Assembly: GCA_937870805.1 (NCBI GenBank)
Contig: CALMZT010000452.1
Span: forward strand, 1-8,048
Direction: 5' to 3'
Length of the DNA: 8,048 nucleotides
Source: an uncultured Chloroflexota bacterium
Lineage (GTDB): Bacteria > Chloroflexota > Anaerolineae > Aggregatilineales > Phototrophicaceae
Shown: positions 1 to 6,007 of the stretch, one piece after another
How the letters are laid out: the number at the start of each line of letters is the position of its first letter
Numbering within the stretch: the stretch's first letter is position 1
The notes under the pieces: generated by a model
Seen by the model: only the letters and a program-made list of their open reading frames with translations
Database searches by the model: none
Told to the model about the DNA's origin: nothing
Translations under genes and position numbers: made by a program

Positions 1-117
1 ACGAACGTAGGGGCGCCCCTATGTGTGCGCCCGCAACCACACGAACGTAGGGGCGCCCCTATGTGTGCGCCCGCAACCACACGAACGTAGGGGCGCCCCT
101 ATGTGTGCGCCCGCAAC
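1..117. repeat. Three tandem copies of a 40-bp palindrome-bearing repeat
   Basis: The first 117 bases are the same 40-bp unit repeated head to tail, starting at 1, 41 and 81. Copies 1 and 2 are identical, and copy 3 departs only in its last three bases. Each unit carries a perfect 14-bp palindrome, TAGGGGCGCCCCTA (8-21 in copy 1). It also has an alternative hairpin pairing GGGCGC (11-16) with GCGCCC (27-32). The array begins at the window edge, so more copies may lie to the left. It ends about 20 bp before kdpC, in what is probably the kdpB-kdpC gap. There are no spacers between the copies, so it is not a CRISPR array. Its function is unknown; it could be a minisatellite or an mRNA structural element. 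Confidence 0.93.
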
Positions 118-135
118 TGAAAGAAGAAAACAAAC

Positions 136-765
136 ATGGCGATCAAAGCAAAAACGCAGCTGAATCAAATCATTCGCCCCGCTATCGTCTCGCTCGCGGT
201 GTTCACGCTGATTACGGGCGTGCTCTACCCGGCGCTGATTACGGGCATCGCGCAGGTCATCTTCCCGCATCAGGCGAACGGCAGCCTGATCGTCAACGAC
301 GCGGGCACTGTCGTCGGCTCGGAACTCATCGGGCAGGAGTTCACCGCGCCGTCCTATTTCTGGGGACGGCTCTCGGCAGCCGGACCTGTGCCCTATAACG
401 CCGCCGCCTCGTCAGGCTCAAATTATGGACCGCTGAACCCGGCGTTGATTGGCGACGAAGGCATCGTACAGGCACGCATCAACGCCCTGCGCCAAGCCGA
501 CGCGCTGGCGGGCGTGACCAACGACGCGCCGATTCCGGTTGATCTGGTCACGGCTTCCGGCAGCGGACTTGATCCGCAGATTAGCCCGGCGGCAGCGCTT
601 TATCAGGCTCAAAGGATTGCGGCGCTGCGCGGAATTGAGGTCGCGGAGGTCGAAAATTTGATCGCGGAGTTCACCGAAGGGCGCACGTTCGGCTTGCTGG
701 GAGAGGCGCGCGTGAACGTGCTGCGCTTGAACCTGGCGCTGGACGAGCGCTACCCGTTGCCCTGA
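136..765 (+). CDS. kdpC: Potassium-transporting ATPase subunit KdpC
   Basis: KdpC is the small single-pass subunit of the high-affinity KdpFABC potassium pump in the cytoplasmic membrane. It sits with the channel-like KdpA and the P-type ATPase KdpB and is thought to help couple or stabilise the complex. The 209-aa product has one hydrophobic N-terminal segment (about residues 14-38). After it come conserved KdpC blocks: GSELIGQEF (61-69), YFWGRLSAAG (74-83), SSGSNYGPLNP (92-102), IPVDLVTASGSGLDPQISPAAA (133-154, broad family hallmark), and GLLGEARVNVLRLNLALD (186-203). In the GRPSAA block I expect from the family, the proline is leucine here. The length is normal. The ATG at 136 has only a weak purine-rich leader (AGAAGA). 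kdpA and kdpB should lie upstream, outside the window, and a likely terminator follows about 100 bp after the stop. Confidence 0.96.
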   Translation: MAIKAKTQLNQIIRPAIVSLAVFTLITGVLYPALITGIAQVIFPHQANGSLIVNDAGTVVGSELIGQEFTAPSYFWGRLSAAGPVPYNAAASSGSNYGPLNPALIGDEGIVQARINALRQADALAGVTNDAPIPVDLVTASGSGLDPQISPAAALYQAQRIAALRGIEVAEVENLIAEFTEGRTFGLLGEARVNVLRLNLALDERYPLP

Positions 766-801
766 TGGATGGGGATGATTGAAAAGGTGCGCCTGAAACG
801 A

Positions 802-869
802 CGCAGGTACGCGGCGTGGAACGTGAGGCGGCGGCAAAATGAGTTCGCGGCGTTCCACCTGCGTTTTTT
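802..869 (+). terminator. Likely rho-independent terminator of the kdp operon
   Basis: CGTTCCACCTGCG (851-863) pairs with CGCAGGT (802-808) plus GGAACG (818-823). This gives a 13-bp stem with a 9-nt bulge on the left arm and a loop of about 27 nt. Six T residues follow directly (864-869). The position about 100 bp after the kdpC stop fits the end of the kdp transcript. The bulge and long loop make it weaker than a textbook terminator. Confidence 0.55.
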
Positions 870-983
870 GAGGGAGCGCTGTGGCACGTATATGCAGGCA
901 AGGGGTGGTAAGGCGGCGGGTATTCTAGGGATGCGAAACGATCACATGCGCGAATCACGAAACGGCACACATTCGCATTCCTT

Positions 984-1010
984 TTGACACTTTAATGCGG
1001 GGTGTAATAT
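984..1010 (+). promoter_or_regulatory. Possible upstream promoter of the R-M operon
   Basis: There is a perfect TTGACA -35 box (984-989). After a short 15-bp spacer comes TAATAT (1005-1010), preceded by TG, which matches TATAAT at four of six positions. If used, it would give a leader of about 75 nt before the methyltransferase. The spacer is shorter than ideal, so I rank this below the operator-embedded promoter. Confidence 0.35.
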
Positions 1011-1036
1011 TGATTTCATAATGTTATCTATGGTAC

Positions 1037-1065
1037 TTGTGTTCTAGGTTTATTTCTGTCATAAT
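1037..1065 (+). promoter_or_regulatory. Likely promoter of the M-V-R operon
   Basis: TTGTGT (1037-1042) and CATAAT (1060-1065, five of six matches to TATAAT) are separated by 17 bp. Initiation would fall near 1072, giving a leader of about 20 nt. The -10 box lies wholly inside the palindrome at 1053-1073, so a protein bound there would block RNA polymerase. Confidence 0.5.
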
Positions 1066-1073
1066 GGCAGAAA
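1053..1073. promoter_or_regulatory. Palindromic operator candidate for the HTH methyltransferase
   Basis: TTTCTGTCAT (1053-1062) and ATGGCAGAAA (1064-1073) are inverted repeats around a single central A, with nine of ten positions matching. The site ends 18 nt before the methyltransferase ATG and covers the likely -10 box. Methyltransferases of the M.EcoRII/M.SsoII type carry N-terminal DNA-binding extensions that repress their own genes. The product of the next gene has such a domain, so this is the natural candidate operator. Binding itself is inference. Confidence 0.6.
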
Positions 1074-1091
1074 AATTCCCAATAGGGCATT

Positions 1092-2384
1092 ATGAACGAG
1101 TTCACAAAATTACGACAACAGGCTGCATTAACTCTGAAGCAAGCTGCTGATTTAACAGGCTATTCCGAAAGAACTGCCTATAGATGGGCAAATGGAGAAA
1201 GCGAACCTAGGAAGCCTGTTTTGGATACCCTGCGCCTTGCTGCGGAGCGCAATACTATTCAATCCTCTTCCACAAATTTCAAATTCATAGATCTCTTCGC
1301 CGGCATTGGTGGACTTCGCAAGGGCTTTGATGCGATAGGCGGTCAATGTGTGTTCACAAGTGAATGGAATGATTATTCGGTTCGTACTTATAGAGCAAAC
1401 TTCGAGTGTGAACACGGAATAGCCGGAGATATAACCAAAATTGAAGCGGCTGATATACCCAAGCATGATGTGTTATTAGCAGGATTTCCTTGCCAGCCTT
1501 TTTCGATTGCGGGTGTTTCCAAGAAAAATGCTCTAGGGCAACCTCATGGCTTTAGGTGTGATGCTCAGGGTACGCTATTTTTTGATGTTGCTCGCATCTT
1601 GGAATATCACCAACCGAAGGCATTTGTGCTTGAGAACGTGAAAAATCTGTTAAATCATGACAAGGGACGAACTTTTAAGATCATATACCAAACCCTTACA
1701 GAAGAACTTGGTTATCAGGTTCATGTAAAAGTATTGGATGCAAAAGCCTTTGTTCCACAGCATCGGGAAAGAATTTTCATTGTCGGCTTCCGAGAAAAAA
1801 ACAGTTTCAGCTTCGATACTCTAACATTCCCTTCAGTTGTGGATGGACCTAAACTGCGTGATATTCTTCATCCAGAAGATGGTTCTGAACTCCCCGAACC
1901 ACCGTATACGAATGGCAAATTAGCAACCGTATCTGGGAAATATACTTTATCCGACCATCTGTGGTCATATCTTCAGAACTACGCAGCTAAACATCGGGAA
2001 AAGGGAAACGGGTTTGGTTTTGGGCTTGTGGGACCAAATGACATAGCGCGTACTCTATCTGCCCGATATTTTAAAGATGGTTCTGAAATTCTTGTCGCTC
2101 AGGAGGGAAAAGCGCCGCGCCGCCTTACCCCACGAGAGTGTGCGCGCCTTATGGGTTTTGACAAACCGGGACAGGAAAAATTTAAAATTCCTGTTTCCGA
2201 TACCCAAGCTTACCGACAGTTTGGCAACGCAGTTGTAGTTCCTGTAGTAGAAAGGGTGGCAAGATTGATGCTTCCATACATAACTTCTGAGGTAAAGGAA
2301 GTTGTAGGGAAAATCCAGACAGAGGAGTTCACGCAACTCGCATTGTTCCCTGATTACGTAGCTACAGAGAAAGCTCTTGCCTGA
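1092..2384 (+). CDS. dcm: Dcm/M.EcoRII-type DNA cytosine-5 methyltransferase with N-terminal HTH
   Basis: This enzyme transfers a methyl group from S-adenosylmethionine to C5 of cytosine in DNA, protecting host sites from the restriction enzyme encoded two genes downstream. The 430-aa product has an N-terminal XRE-like helix-turn-helix (about 3-52, with SERTAYRW as the likely recognition helix). The C5-methyltransferase motifs follow in order: I FIDLFAGIGG (65-74), IV GFPCQ with catalytic C134, VI ENV (181-183), VIII QHRER (223-227), IX LTPRECARLMGF (345-356) and X QFGNAVVVP (376-384). The target-recognition region holds GNGFGFG (305-311) and TLSARYFKDGSEIL (321-334). I recall these from E. 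coli Dcm and CCNGG-type enzymes, so CCWGG is predicted. The ATG at 1092 has a short SD-like AGGG four bases upstream. The last bases overlap vsr by 8 nt. Composition is AT-richer than the flanking genes. The HTH suggests autoregulation through 1053-1073. Confidence 0.96.
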   Translation: MNEFTKLRQQAALTLKQAADLTGYSERTAYRWANGESEPRKPVLDTLRLAAERNTIQSSSTNFKFIDLFAGIGGLRKGFDAIGGQCVFTSEWNDYSVRTYRANFECEHGIAGDITKIEAADIPKHDVLLAGFPCQPFSIAGVSKKNALGQPHGFRCDAQGTLFFDVARILEYHQPKAFVLENVKNLLNHDKGRTFKIIYQTLTEELGYQVHVKVLDAKAFVPQHRERIFIVGFREKNSFSFDTLTFPSVVDGPKLRDILHPEDGSELPEPPYTNGKLATVSGKYTLSDHLWSYLQNYAAKHREKGNGFGFGLVGPNDIARTLSARYFKDGSEILVAQEGKAPRRLTPRECARLMGFDKPGQEKFKIPVSDTQAYRQFGNAVVVPVVERVARLMLPYITSEVKEVVGKIQTEEFTQLALFPDYVATEKALA

Positions 2385-2838
2385 TATAGTGAACCCCGAA
2401 ACCCGTAGTCGCATGATGTCAGGGATTCGAGGAGCAAATACAAAGCCTGAGATGGCGATACGTCGTGGTCTCCACAAACGTGGCTTCCGATATAGGCTTC
2501 ATGCCAAAAACTTGCCCGGAAAACCTGACCTAGTGCTTCCAAAATATAAGGCAGTCATTTTTGTGGCGGGCTGTTTCTGGCATAGTCACGACTGTTACCT
2601 CTTCAAGCTGCCTGATACAAGAAGAGATTTCTGGCAGGAAAAATTGACAGGTAATCAAAAGCGAGATGCTGATGTTAGGGAAAGACTGCTTAACTTTGGA
2701 TGGCGTTACCTTACTGTATGGGAATGTGCCTTGCGCGGCAGGGAAAAACTTGGAGAAACAGAAACTCTTGACAGAATTGTCAAATGGCTCAAATCGGAGG
2801 AACGGGTTGGCGAGATAAGGGGGATAACATGCCAATAA
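2377..2838 (+). CDS. vsr: Very-short-patch repair endonuclease Vsr
   Basis: Vsr nicks 5' of the T in T:G mismatches that arise when 5-methylcytosine deaminates in Dcm-type sites, starting repair back to C:G. The 153-aa product aligns without gaps to my memory of E. coli Vsr over residues 1-125. Present are catalytic D51 in LPGKPD, H69, D97, the zinc ligands C66, H71, C73 and C117, and the intercalating F67, W68 and W86. The block VWECALRGREKL (114-125) is the same as in E. coli. The oddity is VIFVAGCFWH (60-69): alanine stands where E. coli has catalytic His64. The likely start is TTG at 2377, inside the end of the methyltransferase gene (8-nt overlap), with GAGAAAG just upstream; GTG at 2389 is an alternative. 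It is cotranscribed with both neighbours, and its end overlaps the restriction gene by 10 nt. Confidence 0.95.
   Translation: MPDIVNPETRSRMMSGIRGANTKPEMAIRRGLHKRGFRYRLHAKNLPGKPDLVLPKYKAVIFVAGCFWHSHDCYLFKLPDTRRDFWQEKLTGNQKRDADVRERLLNFGWRYLTVWECALRGREKLGETETLDRIVKWLKSEERVGEIRGITCQ
2817..2823 (+). promoter_or_regulatory. Ribosome binding site deciding the restriction gene start
   Basis: AAGGGGG lies five bases before the ATG at 2829. This supports that start over the in-frame ATG at 2784, which has no comparable site. It lies inside the vsr coding sequence, which fits coupled translation. Confidence 0.7.
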
Positions 2839-4046
2839 CCGATCTATCGGACTGGGTTACAACACAATCCCAACCGGGATACGTATGGTATTTAAAGCGT
2901 CTTTCGGGTAACGACACACTGGCTACAGGTTCACATCAGGCTGGACCGTATATTGAGAAAAATTTTCTGTTTCAGGTTCTTCCGTCGCTTGCTGACAATA
3001 CCAGACAGAATCCAGAGGTATGGATTGACGCTTATATAGATTCTCACACAGATTCTCGCAAAGTTAGAGCAATCTGGTACAACAATAAGCTATTTGGAGG
3101 GACTCGCAATGAAGCACGGATAACCCAATGGGGTGGTAGTTCTTCAGCACTTCTCGATCCTGATAGCACAGGCGCTCTTGCCGTTTTCGTTTTTCACACC
3201 TCTAAGTCCGATATAGAACTTCATGTATGGGTTTGTAACAACAGCTTAGAGGAAGATTTCATTGAAGACCATATTGGTCCTGTTGAGCCAGGACAGAGTA
3301 GAATATGGACGCCAGACAGTGTTGAGATTTTCAAGTATATTCCCCCTTCTGTAAACTGTAGACTTACACGAGACCAATTACCCCAATTGTGGCTTGAGCG
3401 TTTTCCAACAGGCGCAGAAATTATTACCCAAGTAACAGAGTTACAACCACTGACCAATCTGAATTGTGATGAAAGGCTACTCAAGCGACGCGAGTGTGAA
3501 TATGAGCTTTTCCTTACAGTTGAGGAAGCCTATGAAATGCCACGCATCGCGGCTGGCTTTTCCACTGTAGATGAGTTTGTGAATCAGGCTCAAAGTATCC
3601 TTCAGCGTAGAAAAGCTAGATCAGGTCGATCTCTTGAACTCCACACAAAGGCAATCTTTCTTGAAGAAGGACTTATCGAAGGAGAATCATTCGAGCATGG
3701 TGTTCAGTCTGAACCAGGCAGGCGACCTGATTTCCTCTTTCCTTCACAAGCCCTTTACCGCGACAACAGTTTTCCAAAAACACATTTACGAATGCTTGCT
3801 GTGAAAACGACGTGCAAAGATAGATGGCGTCAAATAATACCTGAAGCTAAACGGCTAGATGAAAGACATCTCTTAACTCTTCAGGAAGGTGTTTCTGAAT
3901 CGCAGTTTGCTGAAATGGAAGAGGAGCATGTAAAGCTTGTCGTACCAAAACCGCTAATTTCCAAGTACCCAACATCAGTACAACCCAAGTTGATAACATT
4001 GGAGAGCTTCATCGGTGACGTTCGTCATCTCCGCGTAATGAGATAA
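2829..4046 (+). CDS. ecoRIIR: EcoRII-type type IIE restriction endonuclease (CCWGG)
   Basis: EcoRII cuts double-stranded DNA before CCWGG when it also contacts further effector copies of the site. The 405-aa product matches the EcoRII length (404 aa) and layout. The N-terminal B3-like effector domain covers about 1-165; the blocks YLKRLSGNDTLATG (21-34) and TRNEARITQWG (92-102) closely resemble EcoRII. The C-terminal PD-(D/E)XK nuclease domain covers about 205-405. Catalytic residues are E270 in SLELH, D301 in RRPDFLFP, K326 in AVKTTCKDRWRQ and E339. The D-to-K (25) and K-to-E (13) spacings equal those I recall for EcoRII D299, K324 and E337. No truncation or frameshift is visible, so activity is expected. 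The start was chosen for the strong ribosome binding site. It is the last gene of an M-V-R operon, unlike the convergent R and M genes I recall for plasmid EcoRII. Low GC suggests transfer. Confidence 0.96.
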   Translation: MPITDLSDWVTTQSQPGYVWYLKRLSGNDTLATGSHQAGPYIEKNFLFQVLPSLADNTRQNPEVWIDAYIDSHTDSRKVRAIWYNNKLFGGTRNEARITQWGGSSSALLDPDSTGALAVFVFHTSKSDIELHVWVCNNSLEEDFIEDHIGPVEPGQSRIWTPDSVEIFKYIPPSVNCRLTRDQLPQLWLERFPTGAEIITQVTELQPLTNLNCDERLLKRRECEYELFLTVEEAYEMPRIAAGFSTVDEFVNQAQSILQRRKARSGRSLELHTKAIFLEEGLIEGESFEHGVQSEPGRRPDFLFPSQALYRDNSFPKTHLRMLAVKTTCKDRWRQIIPEAKRLDERHLLTLQEGVSESQFAEMEEEHVKLVVPKPLISKYPTSVQPKLITLESFIGDVRHLRVMR

Positions 4047-4281
4047 ATAAAAACGAATCGCTGTCACAATGCCTTTAAACGCTATTCGTTAGAAATCGCC
4101 AACCTTTTCTAACTTTTGCGTCGATTTTTGCCCTTTTTCACACCCCTTTGCGCGCGTGCAGGAATTGCGCGCAAACGCTGAGTTCACTTTCTCATCGTGC
4201 GCACAAAATATACACGCTTTCTACATTTCAGATTGCACTCAACCGTTGCATTGCGCGCAAGTCTGTTTTTTCTAACTTCTT
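4047..4281. other. AT-rich intergenic region with palindromes
   Basis: I find no gene here. The 235 bases lie between two genes that converge on each other. They hold a stem-loop (4052-4090), two copies of the palindrome TTGCGCGCAA (4165-4174 and 4251-4260, each preceded by A), related sequences (TTTGCGCGCG near 4148, GTGCGCAC near 4197), and three TTCTAACT repeats. Composition is intermediate between the R-M operon and the flanks, so the right edge of the acquired block may lie here. Confidence 0.6.
4052..4090 (-). terminator. Stem-loop between convergent genes, terminator-like on the minus strand
   Basis: AACGAATCGC (4052-4061) pairs with GCTATTCGTT (4081-4090), nine of ten positions, around a 19-nt loop. 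Read on the minus strand, the stem runs into TTTTTATTTA, a reasonable U-tract for stopping transcripts from the 4282-4713 gene. On the plus strand the bases after the stem (AGAAATC) are a poor tract, so termination of the R-M operon here would be weak or factor-dependent. The stem starts six bases after the restriction gene stop. Confidence 0.5.
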
Positions 4282-4287
4282 CTAACT
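4107..4287. repeat. Three dispersed TTCTAACT repeats
   Basis: TTCTAACT occurs at 4107-4114, 4270-4277 and 4280-4287; the last two are 10 bp apart and the last overlaps the stop of the minus-strand gene. They could be protein-binding repeats or chance in an AT-rich stretch. Confidence 0.35.
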
Positions 4288-4713
4288 ATAGCCGCCGCGC
4301 CTAAAATAAGCCTGCCGCCGCGTGTGGAAGTTGTGGTTGTCGTACCTGGGGCGTTTGTCGCTCGGCGGCAGCGGAAACCGCCGCAGATGACCGTTCGGGC
4401 GTGTGCTGCTCAGCCGTCGCCGCAGCATTTCCTTGCCGATAATCAGCCTCAACGGGTAATCCACGCCTATCGCCTCGCAGCCTGAACGTGTGATGCGGTA
4501 CATCCACGTCATCTCGCGGTTCAAAAACACGCGGCACTCCAAAGCGCCAGCCATCAGCAGGTCAGTGAACGTGGCTTCATCGAGATAAGGTCGGTCAGGG
4601 TCGCGGTCAGGCTCAATCCAATAACCGGAGACGTAGGGGAGCAGGTCGTTCCGGTAATCGCCGCGCATGAGTTTGAAGGCGAAACGAAGGGCTTTACGCT
4701 GTGATCGTGTCAT
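4282..4713 (-). CDS. Hypothetical protein with a winged-helix-like segment
   Basis: I do not recognise this 143-aa protein. It is basic and has no signal peptide or membrane segment. Residues 47-83 (ATFTDLLMAGALE, then MYRITRSGCEAIG) read like the third helix and beta-wing of a winged-helix domain, in which a strand of hydrophobic residues leads into a T-x-x-G-x-x-A helix. DNA binding is therefore possible but unproven. The C-terminal 45 residues are rich in Arg, Pro and aromatic residues and look disordered. The ATG at 4713 has no clear Shine-Dalgarno site (GTGAACC precedes it), so translation could be leaderless or start elsewhere. GC content matches the flanking genes more than the R-M operon. 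It is divergent from the MFS gene (97 bp apart) and converges on the restriction gene, with a stem-loop downstream at 4052-4090. Confidence 0.6.
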   Translation of the reverse strand: MTRSQRKALRFAFKLMRGDYRNDLLPYVSGYWIEPDRDPDRPYLDEATFTDLLMAGALECRVFLNREMTWMYRITRSGCEAIGVDYPLRLIIGKEMLRRRLSSTRPNGHLRRFPLPPSDKRPRYDNHNFHTRRQAYFRRGGYS

Positions 4714-4795
4714 GGTTCACAAATGTAGCACATATTTGCTGCGATGGCTATAGACCGCCGCGCGTCAAATCGTTAAGATCAGATTATTGTTTTAC

Positions 4796-4803
4796 GAAGG
4801 AAG
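4796..4803 (+). promoter_or_regulatory. Ribosome binding site for the MFS gene
   Basis: GAAGGAAG lies seven bases before TTG at 4811. It argues for that start over the in-frame TTG at 4787, which would place the site inside the coding sequence. Confidence 0.6.
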
Positions 4804-4810
4804 CACCCCC

Positions 4811-6007
4811 TTGAACCCCAAACCGAAAACGCTGACCTCCGACATCCTCACGCTCACTTTCACGCGCCTCGTGCTCAATTTTACGCGGCGCTTCCCCTAT
4901 CCGTTTCTGCCTGAAATCAGCCGCCAGCTGAGCGTGCCGCTGGAGAGCGTGCAGAACGTGATGGCGGTGAATGCAGGCGTGGGCATCGGCAGCCCGCTGC
5001 TGGGACCGATTGGCGAACGTTTTGGGCGCAAGCGGGTGATGATGGGGTCGCTGCTGGCGATTGTGCTGGCGAGCCTGCTGGGAGCGCTAACGCCGCAGTT
5101 CGCGCTGTTCGCGGGCGTGATGATCGCGTTCGGCATCGCAAAAATGCTGTTTGACCCGGCGATGTCGGCATACATTGCCGATCATGTGCCCTATGTGCGG
5201 CGGGCGACGGCGATTGGCATCACCGAACTGAGTTGGGCGGGGTCGCTGCTGGTGATCGCACCGATTGCGGGGTATCTGCTGGGCGCGTCGGGGCTGCAAA
5301 GCGTGTTCATTGTGTTAGCAATTTTTAACCTGCTGGCGCTGGCAGCCGTCTATCGCTACCTGCCCGCCGACCACCCCACCGGCGACATCCCGCGCCCGAT
5401 TACGCCGCTGGCGACGTGGCGGGCGCTGCGCAGCAATCCGGCGTCGTTCGGCGCGATGGGCTATTCGATGCTGCTGGTGATCGCCAACGAAATCTTTTTC
5501 ATCAACTACGGCGCGTACATGGAAGCGACGTTTGAGTTGAAGCTGACGGCGTTGGGCACGGTGACGGTTGTGATTGCGGTGGCGGAGGTCGTCGGTGAGT
5601 TCGTGGTGATCGGGATGGCGGATCGTTTCGGCAAGCGCAGGATGGCGCTGCTGGGCGCGGGTGTGTCGAGTCTCGGCTATGTGGTGCTGCCCACGCTGTC
5701 ATTTAGCCTGCCGCTGACGCTGGCGATGGTATTCGTGATTTTCGTGGGCATCGAAACCGCTATCGTCGCGTCGATTCCGCTGTTCACGGAGATTCTGCCC
5801 AATGCGCGCGCGATCATGATGAGCAGCAACGTGGGCGCGCATTCCTTAGGGCGGCTGGTGGGCGCGATGTTCGGGGCGTGGCTGTACGCTGTGCTGGGCA
5901 ACTTCGCGGCGACGAGTGCGATTGCCAGCGGGATTGCGCTGGTCTCGTGGTTCATGCTGTGGCGCTTCGTGCATGAGAAGCAGGAAGTGATGAGCAATGA
6001 GCAATGA
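4811..6007 (+). CDS. Major facilitator superfamily transporter, substrate unknown
   Basis: This is a 398-aa membrane transporter of the MFS type, which moves small molecules by a rocker-switch mechanism, usually driven by an ion gradient. The sequence is strongly hydrophobic and fits about 12 transmembrane helices in two halves. The loop signature between helices 2 and 3 appears as GPIGERFGRKR (65-75), and its counterpart in the second half is GMADRFGKRR (268-277). A polar stretch at about 183-210 is the expected central loop between the halves. The N-terminus is short and the C-terminus ends in a charged tail (VHEKQEVMSNEQ). The overall look is that of drug-efflux or sugar-efflux members, but nothing visible fixes the substrate. 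The start is a TTG preceded by a good ribosome binding site. The gene is convergent with pgi and divergent from the small unknown gene. Confidence 0.88.
   Translation: MNPKPKTLTSDILTLTFTRLVLNFTRRFPYPFLPEISRQLSVPLESVQNVMAVNAGVGIGSPLLGPIGERFGRKRVMMGSLLAIVLASLLGALTPQFALFAGVMIAFGIAKMLFDPAMSAYIADHVPYVRRATAIGITELSWAGSLLVIAPIAGYLLGASGLQSVFIVLAIFNLLALAAVYRYLPADHPTGDIPRPITPLATWRALRSNPASFGAMGYSMLLVIANEIFFINYGAYMEATFELKLTALGTVTVVIAVAEVVGEFVVIGMADRFGKRRMALLGAGVSSLGYVVLPTLSFSLPLTLAMVFVIFVGIETAIVASIPLFTEILPNARAIMMSSNVGAHSLGRLVGAMFGAWLYAVLGNFAATSAIASGIALVSWFMLWRFVHEKQEVMSNEQ

Larger units (their letters stand above)
766..1091. other. Intergenic region between kdpC and the R-M operon
   Basis: I see no convincing gene in these 326 bases. 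The left part is GC-rich like kdpC and holds a likely rho-independent terminator (802-869). From about 980 the DNA turns AT-rich and carries two promoter-like arrangements (984-1010 and 1037-1065) and a 21-bp palindrome (1053-1073) just before the methyltransferase start. The composition change suggests that the left edge of the acquired R-M cassette is somewhere in about 870-990. I found no obvious att site or flanking direct repeat. Confidence 0.6.

Noticed and set aside
1..117. Possible CRISPR array
   Set aside because: The 40-bp units abut directly with no unique spacers, and no cas genes are present.
950..976. Short inverted repeat GCGAAT...ATTCGC before the R-M promoter region
   Set aside because: Only six base pairs with a 15-nt loop and a poor T-run, so easily chance.
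769..987. A 72-codon plus-strand frame directly after kdpC
   Set aside because: It spans the likely kdp terminator and the GC shift, has an arginine-rich composition typical of a chance frame, and matches no family I know.
1092..2838. Solitary dcm-vsr pair as in E. coli
   Set aside because: A full-length EcoRII-type nuclease with all catalytic residues overlaps vsr, so this is a restriction-modification system.
2784..4046. Longer restriction gene starting at ATG 2784
   Set aside because: The start at 2829 has a strong AAGGGGG site at the right distance and gives a length and N-terminus matching EcoRII; the earlier start would add 15 residues overlapping vsr and lacks a ribosome site.
4787..6007. 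MFS gene starting at TTG 4787
   Set aside because: That start would bury the good ribosome binding site (4796-4803) in the coding region; TTG 4811 is better placed.
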